From NCBI RefSeq assembly GCF_900090045.1, contig NC_041782.1, forward strand, positions 769,001-833,000: a stretch of DNA of 64,000 nucleotides, read 5' to 3'. Positions 36,001 to 46,903 of this stretch are shown one piece after another (the stretch's first letter is position 1; each line of letters opens with the position of its first letter). This stretch comes from Plasmodium malariae (Eukaryota > Apicomplexa > Aconoidasida > Haemosporida > Plasmodiidae). The translations under genes and the position numbers were made by a program. Under the pieces are notes generated by a model. It was not told the DNA's origin and ran no database searches. It worked only from the letters and a program-made list of their open reading frames with translations.

Positions 36001-38489
36001 TGATTATTACTGCTACGATTACCACTGATGCTACCATCGTTACTACCACCTTTGTAACCACCATTACTACCGTTATTCTCATTGTTGTAACTGCTTGCAT
36101 GTCCATGGGCGTCATAAACACTTGCGAATTTTGTACCCTGCTCATGCGATTTCATCCCCCAGTGAATAGCTTCCTTTCCCAGTGCAACACCACGAACATA
36201 TGCTGCTTTAGCTTTAGTAGTATAAGCCTTACCATTCGATGGATCCACAGGGCAGCTATTCGTATTCTGTACAATGCTATAATAATTGTTTTTTGAATCG
36301 TTTGGTGTATACTCATTTTTATCCCTTAACAAAGTTAAATAATAAAATATAAGACAAATTAATTTTTTTCTTTTGATTTTTAATTTTTTAATTCTTTGCA
36401 TCAATAGTTTATTTTGGTTGGTTAAAACTTTCAATTTTGTATCATCTATTGTGTTATACTTGTTCTTACATTCAATTTTATTTTTTTTTAGTTCTAGATT
36501 TAAGGTGTATAGTTGTTTCCTTAGATCATTAATAACTAAGCTGTTAATATCATAATTAATTATTGGGCTATTTTTAATTTTTTTTGTTCTGGCAGCATAC
36601 TTAATTGTGCTAAATGTTTCATAAAAATCTGCTGCATCCGTGCTTATACATGCAATCATAATAGTTTTACTATTTCCACCGAGAGAATCTTGTAATATTC
36701 TTGTTAATTTTGAATTCCTATAAGGAATATGCTGACTCTTTTTATTACTAGATAAACTATAAATAACATTACTTAATGATAACAATCCATAATTAATGTT
36801 AATTGCTTCTTTAAGTCTGTTTCCTTTCGTTTCTGCTCTTTTAGCTCTTTCACTCCCTGCTAAGTCAACAAAATGAAACTTTGAACATATCACCTCACCT
36901 TCATTAGTATTATTGTTGCAACCTTCCGTGATATATAAGTCTTTAACTATTTCGCATTCTTTAGTTTTATAATCCACCTCATCACCCCTATCATCAGTTT
37001 TATTCTCCCCCATCTTTGCGATAGCTTTCGTAATTCCACCTCCACTTCCACCTATTTCACTTGAATCCATGCCATTAACACTATCTTTTTCATTTTCCTT
37101 TTTCACTGATTTTTTCCGTTGTATTAGATTTATTGTAAAAATAGCATGAGACCTACTTGACTTGTCATTCATAAAAGTCCTTTCTGTAGTTCTAAATAAA
37201 TTCCCTCTATGCAAAATTGAAAAAACTTCTCTTGCATTTTGCACTTTTGCATTCTTCACCCCCATTAATATTATTTCCTTTGTGTTAGTATCCTCTCTTA
37301 TGGATATATTTTTATTTATTTTTTTTTTTTTCCTTTTACCCCTTTTTCCACTTTGATTATTGTCATTGATGTTAGCGTTTATGTTACTGTCGATGTTGCT
37401 TCTAATGTTGGTGCTAACATTACCGTTACCATTGCCCTCGCCATTACTGTATAATTTGTCGTTGTAGTCTTCCTCAACGCAATCAATCAAATCGATAATC
37501 TCCTCGTTGTATATTTCGATGTAGGTACAGGATACATCATAGTCTATTGTGCTCTTCCTTTTCTCGATAATATTATATATATCATTTAAGAATCTTGGTA
37601 AAATACCAACAGTATGTGAAAATTGGTTCATATAATCAAAGCCCATAGTAAATGTTTTACCTGACCCTGTCTGACCATAAGCGAAAATAGTACAGTTATA
37701 ACCTTGAAATAAATTATTTAAAAATTTATCTGATATATAGGAATATACTTCTTCTTGCTTCGCTTTTTCGGAAAATATTTTATCAAATAAGAAATTTTGA
37801 TTATTTATATAAAGATAGTTATTATCGTATTTTATACCTTTTTCCTCCGTACAATTTGTTTGTTCTGTTTTGTCATCTTCATTTATTTTGCTCCTTTTTT
37901 TCCTGCATCGTATTCGTATAAGTACTTCACAGTGGTTATTACCACCACTATGCGCATTGTTATTACCACCACTACGCGCATAGTTATTATCACCACTACA
38001 CGCATTGTTATTATCACCACTACACGCATTGTTATAAGCACAGTTGTTTTTGTTATTGTGCACCTTTCCTATTAGATCTGGGACTTCTTCATCATCGGAA
38101 CTTAAATTATTACTACCTATCGATTCTGAAAACCCCTCTTCACTTGAAAACACATCGTCCTTTTCAAATTCATAATCATTTCCCTCTACTATTATGTTTG
38201 CATTATTACACTTCTTAATTGTGCTCATATTTTTCGTTATGCTCAAAAATGTACATTTACCATTACTGTCATATTTGGCTACATTGGATGAAACATTACT
38301 GTAATGTTTGTTAGACCTGATTTGGTCTCCATCATCTTTACTTAAAGAAAGTAAATCATCATTTCGACTAAGAGTACCTAACTGTTTACTTCTTTCCCTA
38401 TAAATCTTCAAACTATTCTCATCATTTGCTTCTTTTCGATTTTTTTTTTTAAGGAAAGTTGTGTCTTTAACTACTACAAACTCGTTCAT
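28311..38489 (-). CDS. Giant kinesin with C-terminal WD40 repeats (kinesin-4/KIF21-like)
   Basis: Three exons, 38489-28924, 28699-28574 and 28407-28311, joined in phase, give about 3,262 aa. Kinesins walk on microtubules with ATP. The motor domain lies at about residues 187-640: GQTGSGKT (272-279), NDKSSRSHAIF, VDLAGSER (about 540), IPYRNSKLTRILQDSLGGNSKT and the neck-side FSTIKYAARTKKIKN. After a very long middle part with Lys/Glu coiled-coil segments and low-complexity inserts, WD40-type blades appear: INNIKLWDGK, NENFIKVFDIRK, SRDKTVKIWKKG, SGSRDSHLRFWLY. The last blades are only complete after splicing: ITTDRDGFIQLWE (exons 1-2) and LTASSDGSIKLFYEK (exon 3). A motor-coil-WD40 order is the KIF21 layout, and the motor motifs fit kinesin-4. 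The length is about twice that of animal KIF21, from low-complexity expansion. It diverges from the helical-repeat gene. Confidence 0.9.
28715..28800 (-). repeat. 9-bp tandem repeat inside kinesin intron 1
   Basis: About nine copies of a nonamer (TTCAAATTG or TTCAAACTG on the plus strand) fill much of the 224-bp intron. If the intron is not removed, the frame stays open and reads as an NNL/NSL repeat, which extends the ORF artificially past the WD40 domain. Confidence 0.85.
32215..32370 (-). repeat. Kinesin GENE/SENE coding repeat
   Basis: A 12-bp unit encodes GENE, SENE, RGEN and similar Glu/Asn/Gly/Arg-rich four-residue periods, about 12 copies, in the middle of the kinesin. Confidence 0.8.
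35455..35690 (-). repeat. Kinesin ANNSND/ANNSKD coding repeat
   Basis: An 18-bp unit encodes DANNSN or DANNSK, about 12 to 13 copies with very little synonymous change. It lies in the linker after the motor domain and is a likely length polymorphism between isolates. Confidence 0.85.
37940..38045 (-). repeat. Kinesin N-terminal NNAxSG coding repeat
   Basis: A 24-bp unit encodes an eight-residue period such as ACSGDNNN and its variants (ARSGG, AHSGG), four copies, immediately before the motor domain. Confidence 0.75.
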
Positions 38490-38914
38490 ACTTATGTAAT
38501 CAAAAAAAAAAAAAAAAAAAAATTCATCTATAATACTAAACTGGTAAGTATGCTACACGCATATAATACACTTGCATATGCGCACATATGTGTATATAAA
38601 AGGGTATACATATGTAAGTATATAATAATGGTGGTCACCTATGCCCACATTTGCGTATACCTGCTATCATAAATGCAAAAGTAATTCAACTATTTTTGTG
38701 ATATTAAATTATAAAAATATTATTATTACACTAACACTTCGGTAGCCTTTAATTATAGGTAAATCCAATAAAACAGCTCAAATAGTGATCAGATTTTTTT
38801 TATAAATTCAAATGTTTGTAAAACATTTAATTAAAAAAAATAATAATAATAAATAAATAAATAATAAAATATCTAACCAAACAGCTTTTTTTTTTTTTCT
38901 TTTTTTTTTTTAAA

Positions 38915-39112
38915 TTATTTATTTATTTTCACCTCTTGACGTAACATAAAACTGTAAAAAGATAAATACTTACTTATTACGCCGACATAATGAATGTTCA
39001 ACGTATGGGAAGACACAACAAAAGGTAGAATAACGCTAAAAATGAAGTCCATAAAAAGTATCCAAACTCTGAATAAACTGTCTGAATTTTCAAAAGACGT
39101 TTTATTATGCAT
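38915..39112 (-). CDS. Possible small membrane protein or isolated exon
   Basis: A 65-codon frame from an ATG, with richer composition than the flanking DNA. It reads MHNKTSFENSDSLF and then a hydrophobic helix (VWILFMDFIFSVILPFVV). A strong donor-like GTAAGT occurs after HYVGVI, so this may be a first exon whose partner I could not find; the nearest acceptor would give a 22-bp intron, which is too short. It sits 430 bp upstream of the kinesin start on the same strand. Confidence 0.3.
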   Translation of the reverse strand: MHNKTSFENSDSLFRVWILFMDFIFSVILPFVVSSHTLNIHYVGVISKYLSFYSFMLRQEVKINK

Positions 39113-39479
39113 AATATGCGGATAGAACTACTGAAAATGTACTTTGCTCAAATATAAACATTACAATTAGGTAATTTTAAAATACAAATATGCCTCTTAA
39201 CAGAAAAATTAACAGCCAAATAGTGAATTTGTACAGGCATATGTCTTGTTATATACATAAACATACATAATGCTATGTCTGTACGTACTGTACTTGAATA
39301 TATACTATTTATACAAAGTTATACACTTAATATATAATATATATGCATTATACTTTTAAGATATCTACGCAGTTAAATTACAATCAAACGGCGAATATAT
39401 CCGACTTGGTATAAGAAAGAAACATAAATTTTCGCTTTAACAAATAAAAAATCTGATTTATTTTAATATAATTTACCTT

Positions 39480-39560
39480 AATTTAATTTAATTCAATTTA
39501 ATTTAATTTAATTCAATTTAATTCAATTCATTTCAATTCAATTCAATTTAATTTTAAATT
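39480..39560. repeat. 5-bp tandem repeat (AATTT/AATTC)
   Basis: About 15 copies of AATTY in a row, in the kinesin-side half of the divergent promoter. Confidence 0.8.
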
Positions 39561-39889
39561 TATTTTTTAATTTAATTTTTTTTTTTTTCTTATTTAAAAT
39601 TTATTTAAAATATTGTGAAAAAATAAGGCACCTGTAAAAATACTTAAATATGTTCTTAAGAACCACTTGTGTGTGTCATGGAAAATAAAAAAATTTTCAG
39701 GCATTCAAATTTTTACATAAAAATAATTGTAGCTATAGCACAGCTATTTATGCGTTTCTGCGAAATGTTCGAGAGCGTTAAGACTAAAAAAAAAAAAAAA
39801 TACATGCTTTATCTTTTTTCCTTTTTGTTTTGCCATCTTTTTCCGTACTTCGTTTTTTCGTTTTTTCGTTTTTTCGTTTTTTCGTTTGT

Positions 39890-40100
39890 TCATCTGTTAA
39901 TCTGTTCATTTGTTCATATGTTCATTTGTTCATATGTTCATTTGTCCATATGTTCATTTGTCCATATGTTCATTTGTTCATATGTTCATTTGTTCATATG
40001 TTCATTTGTTCATATGTTCATTTGTTCATATGTTCATTTGTTCATATGTTCATTTGTACATATGTTCATTTTTTCATCTTTTCATCTGTTTATCGGTTAA
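39890..40100. repeat. 8/16-bp tandem repeat (TTCATTTG-TTCATATG)
   Basis: Two eight-base half units alternate, giving a 16-bp period over roughly 12 copies with a few C and A substitutions. It is preceded by GTTTTTTC units at 39850-39885. All plus-strand frames are open (period not a multiple of 3 but free of stops), so ORFs here are not evidence of a gene. Confidence 0.9.
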
Positions 40101-40334
40101 TCTGTTTCTTTTTTTCTTTTTTTTTTCTCATCTCTCTTTATATTTTCCTATTCATAACACTAGCTTTAACGTTACAAAAAAAAAAATTAGAGATACGAGA
40201 ATAAACGGAAAGAAAACATACTCCCAAAAGCTCGTTTCCTGAAAGAGAAAACACATTACAGGTACAGCTATAACAAAGGCAATTTTTTTGTCGTTTTATC
40301 TAAGAATGTTAACACGAAATTTTTCTCAATCGTG

Positions 40335-40540
40335 TACCAATACTGCACCAACATTGTATCAACATTGTACCAACATTGTACCAACATTGTACCAACACTG
40401 TACCAACATTGTACCAACACTGTACCAACATTGTACCAACACTGTACCAACATTGTATCAACATTGTACCAATACTGCACCAACATTGTACCAACATTGT
40501 ACCAACACTGTAGCAACATTGTATCAACAATGTACTAACA
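40335..40540. repeat. 11-bp tandem repeat (CCAACATTGTA)
   Basis: About 18 copies of an undecamer with CATTG/CACTG and ACC/ATC variants. It is relatively GC-rich for this region and stop-free in several frames on both strands. Confidence 0.9.
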
Positions 40541-40964
40541 ATGTAGGAAAATTGTGCCAAATGAAGTGGTTGAACATATGCACAACTGTTCTATGTAATT
40601 CCACTTAACATATTGTGGATTTTTCACAAAAGGATATATTATATATTTACGTAATTTGGCTTTATTTTGTTATGTCACGTTACATACTACATTTTATTAT
40701 GTAGCATTTTATTTGCTTCTTTAATATTTGAGGTTTGCCTTATGATAAAATGTATACACATATGTAGTTTGTTTTAAGGTACATTCTCTTTTCATATTAA
40801 ATGTTCACAACAGGGTTCATGCTTTTCAATTTACTTATATGCATTTTTATATCACGTATTTCATATGTTAATTTTTTTGGCGTTTAAAATACTTAAAATA
40901 TTACAACATTTTTTAGTAAAAAATAGTAGGATTGTGCAGGGGAAAACTTATATTTGAATTTGCA

Positions 40965-41285
40965 TTATATATATATATGCATTTATTATTTTGTTTTTGA
41001 AATATATTTGCATGTATTATTTTGTTTTTGTAATATATTTGTATTTATTATTTTGTTTTTGCAGTATGTTTGTATTTATTATTTTATTTTTGCAGTATGT
41101 TTGTATTTATTATTTCGTTTTTTCAATACATTAGTATTTATTATTTTGTATTTGCAATACATTAGTATTTATTATATTGTTTTTGTAATACATTTGTAAT
41201 TATTCTTTTGTTTTTGTAATACATTTGTATTTATTCTTTTGTTTTTGTAATATATTTATATTTATTATTATGTTTTTGTATTGAA
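40965..41285. repeat. 31-bp tandem repeat upstream of the helical-repeat gene
   Basis: About ten degenerate copies of a unit made of TATTTATTATTTTG, TTTTTGCA and a short AT tail. It ends about 130 bp before the ATG at 41418, so it is close to or inside the 5' UTR. Confidence 0.8.
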
Positions 41286-41417
41286 TTTATACTTATTTTT
41301 TATATTTCCTATATTTTTATTATTTTTATTTATTTTTTACCCCAATTTGATGACTTTTTACGTATTAAATGCTTTGAAAAAAATAACACCCATTTTTTCC
41401 GCCGTTCTGTGCATAAA

Positions 41418-44203
41418 ATGAGAAACATGTTAAGTAAAACAAGATTCAGAATAAATGAGAAATGGAAAAGGTGTTACAGCAGTGTAGCTGAAAGGATAAG
41501 TAAAGAAGATGACTCAATAATTAACTACAAAATGGTATTAGGGTTAAAACGAATAGACATTTTTAATTTATCTTCATTATGTAGAGACTTTCATAATATC
41601 TTTAGAATAGATAAATATCAACTATTAAAATATGCTAATGATATATTACCGTATGTTAAATATTTAAGGACAAGTGAAATAGTAATGATTTTGCATCATT
41701 ATACTTTTATAAATTATAACAATCATCAATTTTATAATACACTTTGGACACAAATAATAAATAAGTTGCATGATATGGATTGTAAAGAACTAGCACTTAT
41801 TATTTACAGTATGGGGAAAATAAAATATATGAATAAAGAAATGATTTTATTTTTTGAAAAAGAAATAAAAAAATGGGCATCAAAATTAACAGGAAGAGAT
41901 TGTTCCTTAATATTAAAAGGAATGAAAAATTTAAATTATGACAATGAGCAAATCTTTTCATTAATATATGAAAGAATATTAAATATTACTGATCAACTTA
42001 ACTTGTTAGATATATGTATTATTTTAAATACACATAGTAAATGTAAAAATATAAATATACGTGTATTCGAAATTTTATTAAATAAATCCTTAACATTTTA
42101 TTCTTCTTTTAATGAACAGTGTATAGGATCTATCTTATGGAGCATCAGCAATGCGAACATCAAAGCGGAAAAATATTTCGCTTTGTTATCCTTAAGGTTG
42201 CGCCTACTTATGCACAAGAAGCTGCTTAGGGAAGGACACATAAGGGGGCAAGAAGACACCACTGGTGCCCACGGCAAGAGTGACAACAGTATTAGTAGAG
42301 TCAGTAGTGACAACAGTATTAGTAGTGGTAGCCGTGTCAGTAGTGACAACAGTATTAGTAGTGGTAGCCGTGTCAGTAGTGACAACAGTATTAGTAGTGG
42401 TAGCCGTGTCAGTAGTCCGTAGTCAGTAGTTAGCCGTGTCAGTAGTGGTAGCCGTGTCAGTAGTGGTAACCGAAGTAACAATGATGAAAATTGCTTAAAC
42501 GGGGATACGAATAACAGGAACTGCACGCATAATGAAGATAGCGACTCTTACGATAATAGCAGCTTAACTGTAAGCTCTCAAAAGGGTAATACAGAAAAAA
42601 GTGAATCGGGGATGTACTATGGGAATAATAAAAATAATTTGAGGGATAAAATTGTTTCTTCTGATAAAGCAAAATGTACAGATATTAACAACGTTAATAG
42701 CGGCACAGTTAGTAGTGGACATGCCAGTCGTAGCACCTGTGAAGAATATGTTAAAGATGAAATGCTTGAAGATAACCTATCTGAGGACACAAACATCTTA
42801 TGTGATAATACTGAAGATACAAACAATTTGAATTTTCAAATTAATCCTAATAGTCGATGTAAATATGAAAATGTAATACCATCAATTATTTATTCCTACG
42901 GCAAACAAAGAACATATATGAAACATCATATTAATTTTGACAAAAGTTTGTACAATTATATAATGAATAGTTACAATATAGAAGAAGGTATTAACAATGC
43001 ACCACTAGATACATTATACATATATGATATTTCTAGAAAGATTTTAAAAAATAATAATATTTTTAATAATAATGCGAATGAGAAAAATAAAAAAAATAAT
43101 AAAATAGTAAAATATCATACCAAAAAGAATTATTATAAAGATATTATATATATAATAAATAATTATCTAATATTTTTTCTAAATAAGGTGCATTACAATG
43201 ACTTAAAAAATGTGTTATATGGTATAGCAAAAATTGAAATGTCTATTAATAAAAAACTATATCATAATATATTCGAATTAGTTATTATTTATGTAAAACA
43301 AAATATGTATAAAAGTTATGAACTTATTAATTTATCAAGATCTCTGTCCTTGTTACCACATGTAAAAGAAGATGTATGGAAATGTGTTTTAGATTATTAT
43401 AAAAATAACTTTCTTTCAAACACAAGTGTAAAAAATAATTCTTATTTATTTTATATCGTTTCCTTTGTAAAAAAACTACAAAATAATTCAAATTTTCATT
43501 TATATTTAATTGAACATATAAATAAAAAAGCTCCAACTATATCTAAAGATGATGTAATACACATAATAAGGGGATTAATAAATCTTCATTATTACCATAA
43601 TGACTTAGTTAATAATGTTTCCATTTTTATTGAGAAGAATTACCAGTGTTTTAACTTGATCGATATTGTTTATATATTAAAATACTTTACATCGATGAAA
43701 TTCCGGCATGTTAACATTTTTTCCTTATTTGCCTTAACAGTTCAGAAAAATAATATAACTTGTAATTACTCAATCATTTCAACAATAGCATCCTTCTATC
43801 TGCAGGTTTGTATATCTATCAGATATTCACATGCGCGTTAATGTGAAGCGTTCCACGGAATAAATAGCTTACACAGACGTGCATACATACATAAGTACAT
43901 AAGCACACTAGCACAAACGTTCATATACATATGTAAGTTCATATGTCCAAAATGGGGAGGTTATATCGGGAAGCTTTCCTTTTACCTAATTAATGACAAG
44001 TGTGCATGCTTCGACCTGTTTCGTTAAATGTATGCTCTCTTTGTATGTTTTGTCATTGTGCTAATTCACCATTTCCCCGTTTTTCTTCTCTCTCTTTGTA
44101 GATGGACATATTTCCAAAAGCAATTGAGGATGTACTACTGCAAGAAAAGAAAAATAGTGAACGGAACTTTAAAACGGAGGAGATTTATTGTGATGAGGAA
44201 TAA
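41418..44203 (+). CDS. Mitochondrial helical-repeat (HPR/OPR-like) protein gene with one in-frame stop
   Basis: Exons 41418-43805 and 44102-44203, joined in phase (CTGCAG|GTTTGT, then ttgtag), would give about 828 aa if read through. A TAG at 42420-42422 interrupts exon 1, but the frame is unchanged on both sides and coding quality is equal. The frame opens at a GTG nine bases before the ATG used here. The N-terminus (MRNMLSKTRFRINEKWKR) is basic and looks like a mitochondrial presequence. The rest has repeated helix pairs of the kind found in apicomplexan heptatricopeptide/FASTK-like organellar RNA-binding proteins: LSSLCRDFHNI, LALIIYSMGKI, LLDICIILNTHSK, LKNVLYGIAKIE, LINLSRSLSLLP, VIHIIRGLINL, IVYILKYFTSM. 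I see no C-terminal RAP domain. The stop lies in a 36-bp coding repeat, so a mis-assembled repeat is as likely as a true nonsense allele. Confidence 0.65.
42285..42470 (+). repeat. 36-bp coding repeat containing the in-frame TAG
   Basis: The unit encodes DNSISSGSRVSS. Three clean copies are followed by a disrupted junction (AGTAGTCCGTAGTCAGTAGT) that contains the stop, and then by two shorter SGSRVS copies. Confidence 0.85.
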
Positions 44204-44524
44204 AGAACGGAGAAGCGCATATTAACTGCTGGTAAAAACAAACATGACGATGAACAACAAAGAGAACATCAGAGCGAACAGAAAAATAAACAGCAAAACG
44301 AACTGCAAAGCGAGCAACAAAGCGAGCAACAAAACTAGCAACAAAACTAGCAACAAAAAAGAATCGTTAATTTGTTACAGCATATAATTACTTCTTCATA
44401 TGAATCCTTTCATATAGCGAAAAATGTACATATACCTATTACAGCATGGACACTTAAGCGTGCACATACCTTACATATACGTGCTTTACAAACACGTACC
44501 TTATGTGCCCCAATTACACACCGC
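44204..44524. other. Short spacer between convergent genes with a 12-bp repeat
   Basis: The 3' flanks of the helical-repeat and L43 genes. A 12-bp repeat at about 44270-44355 (CAACAAAGCGAG, CAACAAAACTAG) is present. Nothing else is seen. Confidence 0.55.
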
Positions 44525-45433
44525 CTAACTTTTGTAAAATTTGTAAAACGAACTTATATGCGCTTCATTTGATGTACATGTTCCATGCTTCTCACTTTTT
44601 TTTTGTACACTATCTTTAAAAGGAAAACAAAAAATATTTTTTAAATACCTCTGGTCAAAACCTTTTGGAAATAAATGTTCATTTCCCCATCTTCCATTTC
44701 CTTTTATGACATCATGATTTAAGTTTAAGCTTTCTCTCGTGTATTTTGGTAGTTTAATATTATTTTTTTTTTTTTTTTTTAAATAAGAAATGGCATTCAG
44801 CTCGCTGTATATGCTTGGGCACCACAGTCCCTAAAAGAGGGGAGGGAAAGTAAAAAAAAAAAAGAGTAAAATGATGCAAAAAAAAAAAAAAAAAAAAAGC
44901 AGTAAAACAAAGCAAAACAAGTTAGCACATTAAACAAAAACCCAATGAAGCAGTGGTAACGGAAAAAGCAACATAATTTATTCATCGAAAGGAACGTTAA
45001 AAAAAAAAAAAAAATGCAGATTATATTCCTAATACGTGACTTCCCCTTAGTCTACATATATAATGGCATTTACATTTTTGCTAGTTGCTTATATTACTTG
45101 AATACTTCTTCTATTTGAATAAACCTTAGGCCCTCCATGTTTTAAAAAATCGGTATTCCCAGCACTATCTTTGTATAAGTTAATAATATCAACGAGGTGC
45201 TTAGATTTTACATCTTTTAAAGATATTTCATATTTGCTGTTATTTATGTATTCAAATATAGCAACTGGTTCTTCATACTGCTCATGATGAATTTCGAAAT
45301 TTAAATGTTTATTCTCCTCCTTATAGTCAGGTAAAATAAATCTTAAAAAAAATCGAACATTTCTGCTGCTGTGTCCTGTTTCACTGTATTTCAATAAAAC
45401 TTTTTTTAACTGATACACGCCATTCGAACACAT
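44525..45433 (-). CDS. MRPL43: Mitochondrial large-subunit ribosomal protein L43 (L51/S25/CI-B8 fold), with an apparent frameshift at a poly-A run
   Basis: Exon 1 spans 45433-45104 and exon 2 begins at 44830 (acceptor cttttag). The family is clear: NGVYQLKKVLLKYSETGHSSR, FEIHHEQYEEPVAIFEYINN, ISLKDVKSKHLVDII and then SNRRSIQ|GLWCPSIYSEL, where the exon junction restores the typical SIQGxW end of L43. An unspliced reading would end at SIQVI at 45089. In exon 2, a run of 16 A (44780-44765) puts a TAA right after the lysines. With 15 or 18 A, the frame continues through a coding-like tail (LPKYTRESLNLNHDV, GRWGNEHLFPKGFDQRYL) to a TAG at 44525. I give the longer span. The protein is predicted in the mitoribosome; the long tail would be an apicomplexan extension. 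Confidence 0.75.
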
Positions 45434-46903
45434 ATTTCTCTAAAATGAAATGGTGGTAACGTAAAGTAGCGGCAGTGGAAAATGGCGGTAATACATCACT
45501 ATTCTGTACGAGCATATGTGTACGTAAATAATACACCTACGTATGAGTCTGTAATACATATATACATATAAATAAGCGTGCATTCGTATATGTTTATGTA
45601 TTATTCGTACATATCATTATATTTTTTTCTTTCGTCCTATTTTTTTAGTATTCATCTGTCCCTACACACGTCATTTTTAACATAACAGGCAACAAAATGA
45701 ATTAAACACAAAATGTTAAAAAAGATACTCCTTTAAAAAATTTATTTTTTTAACATTATATTTTTACAATAAAACAGTCTCATATTTAAAACACATTACA
45801 AAAAAAAGAAAAAAAAAAAAAAAAGGTTAATTATATAAAATAAATAATTCTTTTTCAGGATTCCTATTTATTAATTTGTAAACAGCTCGATTTAATTACT
45901 TGAATGTTGCAATACTGTGACCTCATTTTGATAAAAAAAAAAAAAAAAAAAAAAAAAATTTCCTTAAAAAGCGATTTTCCTTGGTCAATATCCTCAAGAA
46001 ATTGATAAACGTGTGCAATAATTTTGAAGTAAACACATAATTTTATGGAAAGAAAATATAAAGGCTTAAAATTATGAGCACCGCAAACTTCAATTGCATT
46101 GTTATTATTTATTCACTGTGTACTATGTACTGGGCATGTATATATATATATATTGTTTTTTTTAATTGTTAATAAATTGCTAAAGTGTTAGCCTATTAAA
46201 CTGTTTAGCTGTTAAACTGTTAAGCTATTAAACTGTTAAACTGTTAAGCTCTTAAGCTCTTAAACTGTTAAACTGTTAAATCTTTTTGAATCTTTTGCTG
46301 ATATTTTTTCTCCCCATTGTATTATATAAACTTTTGTAAAAAATTATATGTGAAATGATTTTCAAGCCTTTGCTTATTCAGTAATATTTTACGCTTTTTT
46401 CAGTTAATTCGTTGATATTACATGGGCCCATATGTTTACCTGTGAATATATATGTACTTAATTACGTATGTATATGTACCTATATGTATGTGTATACTTA
46501 TTATTATCTATTTAAAACTTTTTTTTTATGACGTTTATTAACCCTTTGCATGAACACATTACGTCCGGGAAATAGTTTCGGAAACAACAGCGAAATAGAA
46601 ACTAAAGTTCGTCCATTTTTTTTTTTTTTTTTATCCAGACGAGTTGTATATTTGTGCAAATAAACATTTATTTATATATATACAATACATATATATACAT
46701 ACGCATATACCAGTTTAGCAAGACGTCTGAAGACTAAGTCGCTCGTCTGGACACTACTGTTCTCAGTTGCGTCGCATTTTCGTGTATAACATTTTAACAG
46801 ATTTATTTTGTTATATTCTTTTTTTTTTCTTATATCTTTCCTTTATTTTATTTTTATATTAATTTATTGCTTCATTTGATCGCTTCAATTTAATTCGTGG
46901 AAA
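45434..46903. other. Divergent intergenic region between L43 and PI31-like genes
   Basis: AT-rich, with A-runs at 45804-45823 and 45937-45958. An 8-bp repeat (ACTGTTAA/GCTGTTAA, about ten copies) lies at 46195-46280. A noticeably GC-richer island lies at about 46710-46790, just upstream of the PI31-like gene, and is likely 5' UTR. Confidence 0.5.
46195..46280. repeat. 8-bp tandem repeat (ACTGTTAA)
   Basis: About ten octamers, alternating ACTGTTAA, GCTGTTAA, GCTATTAA and GCTCTTAA. Confidence 0.85.

Larger units (their letters stand above)
38490..41417. other. Divergent intergenic region between the kinesin and helical-repeat genes
   Basis: A 2.9-kb region dense in simple tandem repeats (five-, eight/16-, 11- and 31-bp units, each listed separately) plus poly-A/T runs. 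It must hold promoters for both flanking genes. Apart from the candidate frame at 38915-39112, none of the open frames has family features; most are created by the repeats. Confidence 0.55.

Noticed and set aside
39669..40242. Overlapping plus-strand frames of 103-143 codons rich in VHLFICS
   Set aside because: They are created by the stop-free 8/16-bp repeat and run in three frames at once, with no conserved start or family pattern.
40268..40608. Frames of 68-106 codons on both strands (YQHCTNTV, YNVGTMLVQ)
   Set aside because: By-products of the 11-bp repeat, open in several frames on both strands at the same place.
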